The notes beneath the pieces were generated by a model that saw only the letters and a program-made list of their open reading frames with translations, made no database searches and was not told the DNA's origin. A program made the translations under genes and the position numbers. Shown piece by piece: positions 47,204-54,803 of a stretch of DNA of 64,000 bases (positions are counted from its first letter, which is position 1; each line of letters starts with the position of its first letter). Source of the stretch: DASXTC01 sp036505635 (GTDB taxonomy: Bacteria; Acidobacteriota; Polarisedimenticolia; JACPZX01; DASXTC01); the NCBI GenBank assembly GCA_036505635.1, contig DASXTC010000010.1, forward strand, positions 62,001-126,000. Direction: 5' to 3'.

Positions 47204-48613
47204 TCACTGCACGTAGCCGAGCGAGCGGAGCCTGCGCTCCGTCTCGGGATCGAGAGGTCGATCGTCCTCGGGCCTGATCTTGTCGTGAAGGGTCCGGTTC
47301 GCGGCCGCCCAGCGTTCGAGCTGACCGCGCAACGCGCCCACGATCTCCCCGCCGGCGCCTTCCATCGGTCTCTTCTCGCCCGGATCGGTCTCGATGTCGA
47401 AGAGGAGGACGCGGTTGAGCGAGGCGTCATGGATGAACTTCCACCGGCCATCGAAGACGGTGCTGGAGAAGTCCGCGTCATTCGGGTCCCGGCGTTCGCT
47501 GAATACGGCCGTGACCGGGCCGGGCTCGGTCGGGATCGCCGGGGCGAGCAGCGGAGCGAGGCTCCTGCCCTGGAGGTCGGGCGGCCGCGGGAGCCCGGCC
47601 ATCTCGAGCAGGGTCGGCATGATATCGATGAGCTCGACCGTCGCGCGCGAACGGCGTCCGCGCGCCGAGGCGGGCAGGCCCGAACCTCCGATGATGAAGG
47701 GGACGCGGACCAGCTCGCCGTAGAGCGACTGGCCGTGCGTGATGTCGCCGTGATCGAGGAACTCCTCGCCGTGATCCGCGGTGACGATGACGGTGACGTT
47801 GTGGTATCCAAGCCCTCCGATCCGGTCGAGAAGCTCTCCGATGAGCGTGTCCGCGTAGAGGATCTCGCCGTCGTAGAGGTCCAGGAGCTGCCGGATGTCG
47901 TCGGCGGTCAGCCGGAGCGTTCCCTCCCGGAACGCCCTCTTGGTGTCGCCGTCGATCTGGACCCGCGCGGTCGTGGAACCGAATCGGGCGTACTCCGGAT
48001 GCGGCTTGTAGGGATAATGGGGGTCATTGTAGTGAAGGTACATGAAGAACCTGTCGGGGTCGTCGCTCCTCAGCCAGTCCAGAGCCCGCCGGTTGATGTT
48101 CTCGGCGCGCCGCGCGTGCATGTCGTAGCGATCGAACCCCTGATCGAAGCCGAACTCCGGCCGGAGGTGGATCTTCTGCCCGAACCCTCCCGTGGCCCAG
48201 CCGCCTGACTTCATCGCCTCGGCGAGCGTGAGGAATTTCGCGTTGAGCACGTCGGTGCGATCCTCGCCGTTTACGACCCGCTTGCTGAAGAGGACGTGGT
48301 GAACGGACGTGTAGGACGAAGTGAAGATCGAGGCCACCGATGGCTTCGTCCAGGGAGCCTGCGAGTAGGCCTCCTCGAACAGGATGCCGTCGCGGGCCAG
48401 CGCGTCGATCCGGGGCGTGGTGGAACGCGGGTAACCGTAGGCGCCGACGTGGTCGGCGCGCACCGAATCGATCGCGATGACCAGGAAGCTCGGCCGCGTC
48501 TTCACGCGGGGGGGCCGGAGCCAGAGGAAAAGCCCCGCCGCCGCGGCGCACAGCGCGGCTCCGACGATCCATCCGGTGAACCTTCTCACGTCGTGGATTC
48601 TATCATCGGTCAT
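47204..48613 (-). CDS. Sulfatase-fold enzyme with Thr at the nucleophile position
   Basis: 469 residues with one N-terminal membrane segment (FTGWIVGAALCAAAAGLFLWL). The alkaline-phosphatase-superfamily domain has VIAIDSVRADHVGAYGY, PFIIGG, HYNDPHYPY and IVTADHGEEFLDHG. The signature loop is PWTKPSVASIFTS: Thr in place of Cys/Ser and Val in place of Arg, so formylglycine-type sulfatase activity is unlikely. A phosphotransferase or phosphatase acting on periplasmic glycolipids is more likely. It ends RLRSLGYVQ, the tail shared with the enzymes at 15.85 and 48.63 kb. Its start is 20 bp from a divergent paralogue. Confidence 0.75.
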   Translation of the reverse strand: MTDDRIHDVRRFTGWIVGAALCAAAAGLFLWLRPPRVKTRPSFLVIAIDSVRADHVGAYGYPRSTTPRIDALARDGILFEEAYSQAPWTKPSVASIFTSSYTSVHHVLFSKRVVNGEDRTDVLNAKFLTLAEAMKSGGWATGGFGQKIHLRPEFGFDQGFDRYDMHARRAENINRRALDWLRSDDPDRFFMYLHYNDPHYPYKPHPEYARFGSTTARVQIDGDTKRAFREGTLRLTADDIRQLLDLYDGEILYADTLIGELLDRIGGLGYHNVTVIVTADHGEEFLDHGDITHGQSLYGELVRVPFIIGGSGLPASARGRRSRATVELIDIMPTLLEMAGLPRPPDLQGRSLAPLLAPAIPTEPGPVTAVFSERRDPNDADFSSTVFDGRWKFIHDASLNRVLLFDIETDPGEKRPMEGAGGEIVGALRGQLERWAAANRTLHDKIRPEDDRPLDPETERRLRSLGYVQ

Positions 48614-48633
48614 GCACTACAATCCCGCGCGTC

Positions 48634-50631
48634 ATGAAGGCAGGACGCGCCCCCCTTCATCTCCTCAACCTCTCGATCGCGCTTGCCGCCGCCGCCGCGC
48701 TCTACGTGTGGCTGGCGGGGCCGATCGACGCGGTGCTGCGCGTCCGTCCCATCCACTGGGACACGCCGGCGCGCCCGCTGCGTCTGGCCGCCGGCCTGTT
48801 TGTATTGCGTCTTCTGGCGCCCTGGATCGCGGCGATGTGGCGCCGCGTCGCGGGGCCTCTCCTGTCGGCCCTGAAGCGACCCTACGTCTGGGCGCCGTTG
48901 CTCGCTCTGGCGCTGGCGTGGTGGCCCATCAGCCGGCATCGGTCCTACCTGGAGGCGATTCGGTCCGCCGGCGCGGCCCGCGACTCGGGGCACGCGCAGA
49001 TCGGTCTGGTGACGCGGCCCGTGCTCGACGATCTGGAGGTGATCGAGGGGGTGCCGCTGCCGGCCGGCGCCTCGGGCCGGCGGATCGAGATCTCCTGCGG
49101 TCTGGCGCCAGGCGCCGCCGGCCGCCTGCAGATACCGGAGGGAGCGATCGCAGGCAGGGTAATGGTGGGCCCGCCCGCGGAATCATCCGGCGCGAACTCC
49201 CGGCGGCTGATCGGGGCCTGTCCGATCGAGCCGGGCGCATGGCACACGGTGACGGTGACCTTGCCCCCCGACATCGCCGTGAGGGATCGGCTCCTCGTCG
49301 AGACGCCGGGGCGGCCGGGGGAGCGTGCGGCGCCTTTTGTCTGGTGGTCGCGCCCCGAGCTGCTTCCATCGCCTGATCCCGCCCGACCCAACCTGCTGCT
49401 GATCTCGCTGGATACGTTGCGGGCCGATCACCTCGGCGCCTACGGATACCGGCGCCCCGTCAGCCCCAACATCGATCGGCTCGCCCGGGAAGGGACTCTC
49501 TTCGAGCGGGCGCTGGCCCAGGCTCCCTGGACGACCCCCTCGCACATGACGCTCTTCACGTCGCTCTTCCCGTCGGTGCACGCGGTGGACGCGCCGACCA
49601 CCAACCGCCAGCGCCGGCTCGCCGACGACAAGAGGGTCCTGGCGGAGATCCTCCACGACGCGGGATATGCCACGGCGGCCTTCACCGGCAGCGGCGCCAT
49701 CTCCGCCCTGTACGGCTTCTGGCGCGGCTTCAGCGTGTACGACGAGACGGATCATGACGATCCGGCGCGGGGCGGGGAGGACATCTCTGGCGTCTTCGAG
49801 GGGGCCTCGCGGTGGCTGGTGGATCACCACGACCGTCCCTTCTTCATGTTCTTCCACAGCTACGAAGTACACGGGCCCTACATCCACCAGGCCTTCGCGG
49901 GGGAGGCGACCGTCGGCGACGAAACGCAGAAGGTCACCGCTCTGTACGACGGCGACATCCTCTACGCCGACGGGTTCATCGGACAGCTCATCTCACTGCT
50001 GGACGGCCTGGGAGTGAAGCAGCGCACGATCATCGTGCTTCTGAGCGACCACGGCGAAGAGCTTCAGGCGCGGTATCCGGGCAAGAGGATCGGCCACGGC
50101 CACACCGTCTACGACGAGCTGCTGCACGTCCCGCTGATCTTCGTCGCCCCGGGAAGGGTCTCCCCCGGCGCGCGGGTGCGGCAGATGGTCCAGACGATCG
50201 ACGTGATGCCCACGCTGCTGGAGATGCTCGGGCTTCCCGCCCCGCCCGGGATCCAGGGGGTGAGCTTCGCACGGGTCTTCCGGGGCGAGCCGATCGTGGA
50301 GCGGCACGCGTTCGCCGAGGCCACCAACAACGGCCCGGAGCGAAAGACCCTGCGCGACGGGCGCTACAAGTACATCAAGGTTTTCCCGCGGACCGACAGG
50401 ACCGCGCGCGAGATCCCGGTCCCGATCCCCGAGGAGGAGTTCTTCGATCTGGAGACCGACCCCGAGGAGAGACGGAGCATCATGGAGCTGGGAGGCCCGG
50501 CGCTCGACGAGCTGCGACGCCAGCTTTCGGCGATTGTCGCGCTGAACATGTCCCGGCGCAGCCAGGCGCCGGAGCAGGTCCTCGACGAAGAGACGATCCG
50601 GAGGCTCAAGGCGCTGGGGTATATCCAGTGA
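48634..50631 (+). CDS. Sulfatase-fold enzyme with extra N-terminal region
   Basis: 665 residues with two or three N-terminal membrane segments (LSIALAAAAALYVWLAG, WAPLLALALAWWPI) and a beta-rich domain of about 130 residues (VTRPVLDDLEVIEGVPLPAG through SRRLIGACPIEP) before the catalytic fold. Motifs are LISLDTLRADHLGAYGY, HSYEVHGPYIH, LLSDHGEELQ and PTLLEMLGLP. The signature loop is PWTTPSHMTLFTS, so Thr replaces Cys/Ser and His replaces Arg. It ends RLKALGYIQ. A divergent twin lies 20 bp away. Substrate unknown; a surface glycan or lipid head-group is plausible. Confidence 0.75.
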   Translation: MKAGRAPLHLLNLSIALAAAAALYVWLAGPIDAVLRVRPIHWDTPARPLRLAAGLFVLRLLAPWIAAMWRRVAGPLLSALKRPYVWAPLLALALAWWPISRHRSYLEAIRSAGAARDSGHAQIGLVTRPVLDDLEVIEGVPLPAGASGRRIEISCGLAPGAAGRLQIPEGAIAGRVMVGPPAESSGANSRRLIGACPIEPGAWHTVTVTLPPDIAVRDRLLVETPGRPGERAAPFVWWSRPELLPSPDPARPNLLLISLDTLRADHLGAYGYRRPVSPNIDRLAREGTLFERALAQAPWTTPSHMTLFTSLFPSVHAVDAPTTNRQRRLADDKRVLAEILHDAGYATAAFTGSGAISALYGFWRGFSVYDETDHDDPARGGEDISGVFEGASRWLVDHHDRPFFMFFHSYEVHGPYIHQAFAGEATVGDETQKVTALYDGDILYADGFIGQLISLLDGLGVKQRTIIVLLSDHGEELQARYPGKRIGHGHTVYDELLHVPLIFVAPGRVSPGARVRQMVQTIDVMPTLLEMLGLPAPPGIQGVSFARVFRGEPIVERHAFAEATNNGPERKTLRDGRYKYIKVFPRTDRTAREIPVPIPEEEFFDLETDPEERRSIMELGGPALDELRRQLSAIVALNMSRRSQAPEQVLDEETIRRLKALGYIQ

Positions 50632-50641
50632 CGGGGCCGCG

Positions 50642-53600
50642 TCAGTTCGCGGTGACGAGCTTCTTGCCGGTGAGCACCTTGACCGAGCCGCACCCGGCCG
50701 CCTTCACGGGGCCCGTGTAACCCACCTGGGCGATGATCGTCCACGCTCCGGAGGGTCCGGTGGACGGGAAGGGGACCTGCACCCGTATGGCGCCCGATGC
50801 CGGTAGAGTGGCGCCCGACACGTCCGCCACGATCGTCGTCGCGCCGGTCGGATCCTGCAGACGGATCTCGTAGTCGACCGTTGCGTTCCAGGGGCTCGTC
50901 CCCCCCAGCGTCACATCGTAGATCCCGTTCGGGTCACCGAAGGTCACGCTCGCCGAACCGCTGATGACCGGCGGCTTGAGAACCGGCGGATCGCACGGGT
51001 CACCGCACTTGTCCCCATCTCCGTCCGTGTTGACCGGGTCGTAGAGGGCCGGGCAGAGATCGCACGCGTCTCCGAAGCCGTCGCCGTCGGTGTCGGCCTG
51101 TGACGCGTTGTAGAAATCGACGCACGTGTCGATCGAATCCAGGGCGCCGTCGCCATCCGCGTCGAGGTCGCAGGCGTCCCCGGCGAGGTCCTTGTCCTGA
51201 TCGGTCTGGAGCGGGTTGCCGATCAGCGGGCAGTTGTCCTTCGTGTCGCGGATCGAATCGCCGTCGTCGTCCCGGTCGCACGCGTCGCCGAGCCCGTCGC
51301 CGTCCGTGTCGAGCTGGTCCGGCACGCCGTCGGCGTTCCGGTCGGTCTGCGCCGGGTTGTAGTCGTCGGGGCAGTTGTCGCAGTTGTCTCCCAGGAGATC
51401 TCCGTCGGTGTCCGTCTGGGCGAGGTTGTAGATCCCCGGGCAGTTGTCGGCAACCGGCGCGTTGGGGTCCTCATCGCCGTCGAGGTCCGGGTCGCACGCG
51501 TCCCCCAGAGTGTCGAGGTTGTTGGGATCCACGACGCGATCCTTGTTCTCCTGGAAGATGTTGGAGATGAGGCGACAGTTGTCGCACGCGTCTCCGATCG
51601 TGTCGCTGTCCGAGTCGGCCTGGTTTCCGTAGTCCATCTCCGTCGTAGACAGGCTTCCATTGCGGTCGATGTCGCAAAAGCCGACGCCCTGGGAGCAATC
51701 GCCGTTAGGCATCGAAGGGCAGTTGTCGTCGCAGACGTCGCCCGCCCAGTCGCCGTCCCTGTCGGCCTGACCCGGGTTGTAGGCCTCCACGCAATTGTCG
51801 CAGCCGTCGCCGATCAGATCGCCGTCGGCATCCGCCTGCGCGAGGTTGTAGACGGTGGGGCAGTTGTCGTCGCAGAGCGTGTTCGGGTCGTAGGGACCGG
51901 CCGGGCAGGGATTGGGGGCCGGGGTGTTGGGATCGCCCTCGGTGGGAATGCCGTCCCCATCCGGGTCCGGGTCGCAGATGGCGTCCAGGCAGGGACCGGG
52001 CGGGCGGGTGCCGGCGATCCCGGTGTCGATTCCGTCTCCGTCCGGATCTGGATCGCATACATCGCCCAGCTCGTCGCCATCGGCGTCGGCCTGGTTGTAG
52101 TTGGAGGCGAGCGGGCAGTTGTCGTCGCAAGCCGCCGCCGGGTTGTACTGGTCGTAGCCGGGCTGGTTGGGGTCGAGCGGGCAGATGAAGTCCCCCCCAT
52201 CGTCGGGCACCCCGTCGCCGTCGTCGTCCGTGTCGCACGCATTTCCTTCGGCGTCGCCGTCTGTATTGATCTGACGGCCGGCGGCGCGCTCCTCCGCCGT
52301 GAGGATGTCGTCGCCATCGATGTCACATCGAAAATCGTTGACTCCGTTCGGATCTCCGTTTGGATCCTCGCTGCAGGATCCGTTCGGCTCGGGGTCGCAG
52401 TTGTCGCAGGTGTCTCCCACGCCGTCGGAGTCGGTGTCCACCTGCGTCGCGTTCTTCTGCGTGGGACAGTTGTCGTCGCAGCCCGAAGGGGCGTTCGGGT
52501 CGAATTGGCCGCCGGTGCACGGCTCATCGCAGACCACCATCAGCCGGGGAGAGTTCGGGTCCACGGTGGCCGGCCTCACGAGGCGGCAGGGGATCATGTC
52601 GCGGTCGAGGTCGACCTCGCACGCATCGCCGACCTTGTCATTGTCCCGGTCGGCCAGCCCGCTCCGGGCCAGCTCGATGCCGCTGATCACGCCGTCTCCA
52701 TCGATGTCGCAGGCGGCGGTCCCCGAGAAGCAGTTGCCGTTGGGCACGTAACGGCAGTTATCGCAGGCGTCGCCGATGCCGTCCCCGTCAGAGTCGATCT
52801 GGCGACCCGTCGATCTCTCCTCGACGGTCAGGATCCCGTTCTTGTTGATGTCGCAGAGAGCATCATATGGGCCGTTCGGGTCCTGGTCGCAGTACCCGTT
52901 GCGGCGGAAGTCGCAATTGTCGCAGGTGTCCCCGACGCCGTCACGGTCCCTGTCGAGCTGGGTGACGTTGGCCGTATCGGGGCAGTTGTCGTCGCATCCG
53001 ACCTTCTGCTTGCCCACGCAGGCGTCGAGGGGGTCCCGCGTGCCGTCGTCGTTGAAGTCCTCGAGGACCCCATCGTTGTCCACGTCGGCGTCGCAGGCGT
53101 CACCGACGAGATCGCCGTCCGCATCGGTCTGCGACGGGTTGTAATCGTCGATACAGTTGTCGCATTCGTCCCCCACGACGTCGGAGTCGGTGTCGACCTG
53201 GGCGAGGTTGTATATGGCCGGACAGTTGTCGGAGTTGGGGTCGGCGTCGAGGTGGCCGTCTCCGTCCAGATCGTCGAGCGCCGCTCCATTGGGATCGACG
53301 CCGGGCTCGTTCGGGTCGTCGCCGGGCACGAACTCGGCCGCCCCGATGTCGGGCTTGCCCGTCATGTCCTGGTCGCCGTCAAGGGCTCTGGGCCGATGGA
53401 AGAAGTCGAGAGTGCCGATGCGCCCCGCCCTGACCACGCGACGATCCCCCACGACGCTGTCGTTTGGATCGGAGGCGAAGAGGTCTCCCTCGACCTGCAC
53501 GAGCTCGCCGTGCCCCGCGTCCACGTGCGGGTATCCCGGGCCCGGCATGGATGGCGCTGGAGGGAGGTTCGGGTCGATGGAGACGTTGCCGCTGGTCGAC

Positions 53601-54673
53601 GCCGGGCTGAGGCTGCCATGCACGTTGACAGGAGTGTTGCCGAACAGGTTGTTGTTCAGAAGGAAGGGGCGAGCGAACAGGAGGTCCACGCCGCCGCCGT
53701 TGACCTGCGCCTCGTTTCGCAGGATCAGATTGTTCATGATGATCGGCGCCGTCGAAGTGGAGAGCTTCTGCTGGCCCGTCACCACGATGCCGCCGCCGTG
53801 CCCGATCTTCCGGCCCGGCAGGCCCGCCCGGTTTCCCTCCACCGTATTGCCGGCGATCGTAGGCGAGCTCCGGTAGACGTCGATCCCGCCGCCCCCCTGG
53901 TCGGCGCGGTTGCCCGTGATGACGTTGCTGGTGATGATGGCCTGCGCGGTGGTCTGGAAGACGGCGATGCCGCCACCGTATCCGTAAAACCCGTCGCTTC
54001 GCGCCAGCGCGCTGTTGGCCACGATATGATTGCGCGTGATGATCGGCGCGCCGCCCCTGACCGCGATCCCGCCCCCCTGGCCCGAGATGGCCGTGTTGCC
54101 GGAGATGTAGTTGTCCTCGATCGTGGCGTTTCCCGCGACGGTGATCGCGCCACCGGAACCGTTGGAGCTGTTGCCTGTGATGGTGTTGTTGCAGACGCGG
54201 GGGTTGCCCGTAATCACGACGCCGTGACCGCCGGAGCTGCCCGCACCTGTGATCTTGAAGCCGTCGAGGACCGTGGTGGCCTGGATGGCGGCGATGAAGA
54301 CGGCGGGCCCCCCCTCGAGAGCGTCGATGTGGGACGGGGAGTTTGGGTCAAGGTCGGCGCGCCGTCTGGCGCAGACGTTATTGGGATCGCAAGGCGTCGC
54401 CGGGGCGCACTGCCCCATCACGATCACGCCGGCGGGGACCTCGATCCGCTCGGGATAGTAGCCGGGCCGGACCAGGACCACGTCGCCTGGTCCTCTCCCG
54501 TTGAGCGCGCCTCTGATCGTGCAGAAAGGGTGGTCGTTCGGGTCCGTCCCGATCTGGATCCCTTCTTCGCAGTCGTCGTCGACGTAATAGGTGGCCGCCA
54601 GGAAGAAGGGAGCCGCGAAAAGGGCGCAGGCGAGCAGAAGTACCAGCGGGAGCGGGACTTGGCGGGGACGCAT
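50642..54673 (-). CDS. Giant secreted beta-helix and thrombospondin-type-3/EF-hand protein
   Basis: 1343 residues. A signal peptide (VPLPLVLLLACALFAAPFFLA) precedes a right-handed beta-helix of about 400 residues with repeated NxITGN/GGGI rungs (GSGGAITVAGNATIEDNYIS, YGGGIAVFQTTAQAIITSN). About 750 residues of thrombospondin type 3 repeats follow (DxDxDGxGDxCDNC, then CPxxxNxxQxDxDxD), rich in Asp and Cys and expected to bind many Ca2+ ions. Four classical EF-hand loops interrupt the repeats. The chain ends with a beta-sandwich-like domain of about 110 residues. The tripeptide DPN occurs 19 times. Likely an extracellular or surface protein for adhesion or matrix binding; no LPXTG, PEP-CTERM or T9SS tail is evident. 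Start ATG 54673 gives the signal peptide. Convergent with the 48.6-kb gene, divergent from the Nfn-like gene. Confidence 0.85.
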   Translation of the reverse strand: MRPRQVPLPLVLLLACALFAAPFFLAATYYVDDDCEEGIQIGTDPNDHPFCTIRGALNGRGPGDVVLVRPGYYPERIEVPAGVIVMGQCAPATPCDPNNVCARRRADLDPNSPSHIDALEGGPAVFIAAIQATTVLDGFKITGAGSSGGHGVVITGNPRVCNNTITGNSSNGSGGAITVAGNATIEDNYISGNTAISGQGGGIAVRGGAPIITRNHIVANSALARSDGFYGYGGGIAVFQTTAQAIITSNVITGNRADQGGGGIDVYRSSPTIAGNTVEGNRAGLPGRKIGHGGGIVVTGQQKLSTSTAPIIMNNLILRNEAQVNGGGVDLLFARPFLLNNNLFGNTPVNVHGSLSPASTSGNVSIDPNLPPAPSMPGPGYPHVDAGHGELVQVEGDLFASDPNDSVVGDRRVVRAGRIGTLDFFHRPRALDGDQDMTGKPDIGAAEFVPGDDPNEPGVDPNGAALDDLDGDGHLDADPNSDNCPAIYNLAQVDTDSDVVGDECDNCIDDYNPSQTDADGDLVGDACDADVDNDGVLEDFNDDGTRDPLDACVGKQKVGCDDNCPDTANVTQLDRDRDGVGDTCDNCDFRRNGYCDQDPNGPYDALCDINKNGILTVEERSTGRQIDSDGDGIGDACDNCRYVPNGNCFSGTAACDIDGDGVISGIELARSGLADRDNDKVGDACEVDLDRDMIPCRLVRPATVDPNSPRLMVVCDEPCTGGQFDPNAPSGCDDNCPTQKNATQVDTDSDGVGDTCDNCDPEPNGSCSEDPNGDPNGVNDFRCDIDGDDILTAEERAAGRQINTDGDAEGNACDTDDDGDGVPDDGGDFICPLDPNQPGYDQYNPAAACDDNCPLASNYNQADADGDELGDVCDPDPDGDGIDTGIAGTRPPGPCLDAICDPDPDGDGIPTEGDPNTPAPNPCPAGPYDPNTLCDDNCPTVYNLAQADADGDLIGDGCDNCVEAYNPGQADRDGDWAGDVCDDNCPSMPNGDCSQGVGFCDIDRNGSLSTTEMDYGNQADSDSDTIGDACDNCRLISNIFQENKDRVVDPNNLDTLGDACDPDLDGDEDPNAPVADNCPGIYNLAQTDTDGDLLGDNCDNCPDDYNPAQTDRNADGVPDQLDTDGDGLGDACDRDDDGDSIRDTKDNCPLIGNPLQTDQDKDLAGDACDLDADGDGALDSIDTCVDFYNASQADTDGDGFGDACDLCPALYDPVNTDGDGDKCGDPCDPPVLKPPVISGSASVTFGDPNGIYDVTLGGTSPWNATVDYEIRLQDPTGATTIVADVSGATLPASGAIRVQVPFPSTGPSGAWTIIAQVGYTGPVKAAGCGSVKVLTGKKLVTAN
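50995..53285 (-). repeat. Region encoding TSP3 repeats with four EF-hand inserts
   Basis: Protein-level repeats, imperfect at DNA level. EF-hand loops are encoded at 52817-52852 (DINKNGILTVEE), 52673-52708 (DIDGDGVISGIE), 52289-52324 (DIDGDDILTAEE) and 51638-51673 (DIDRNGSLSTTE). Each is preceded by an NGxC segment and followed by a further Asp-rich loop ending in an acidic Cys (GDAC or GNAC). Confidence 0.8.
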
Positions 54674-54744
54674 GGCGCAGGACTCTACCATAGCACCGGC
54701 GCGGCCGCTAGCGAGTGAACGAGGATCCCGGAGCACGTGGACGA

Positions 54745-54774
54745 TTCGCAAAACCTCCCATAAAATCATATATT
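54745..54774 (+). promoter_or_regulatory. Candidate promoter of the Nfn-like gene
   Basis: TTCGCA (54745-54750) and TATATT (54769-54774) are 18 bp apart in the only AT-rich patch of this divergent 130-bp gap. The start near 54781 would precede the proposed GTG by about 23 nt. Confidence 0.4.
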
Positions 54775-54803
54775 CACGCCTCCAATTCCCCGGCAGCGCC
54801 GCA

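Noticed and set aside
50995..53285. Repetitive DNA considered as a CRISPR or tandem DNA array
   Set aside because: The repetition is at protein level (Asp/Cys-rich calcium repeats), with variable unit length and no identical DNA repeats or spacers.
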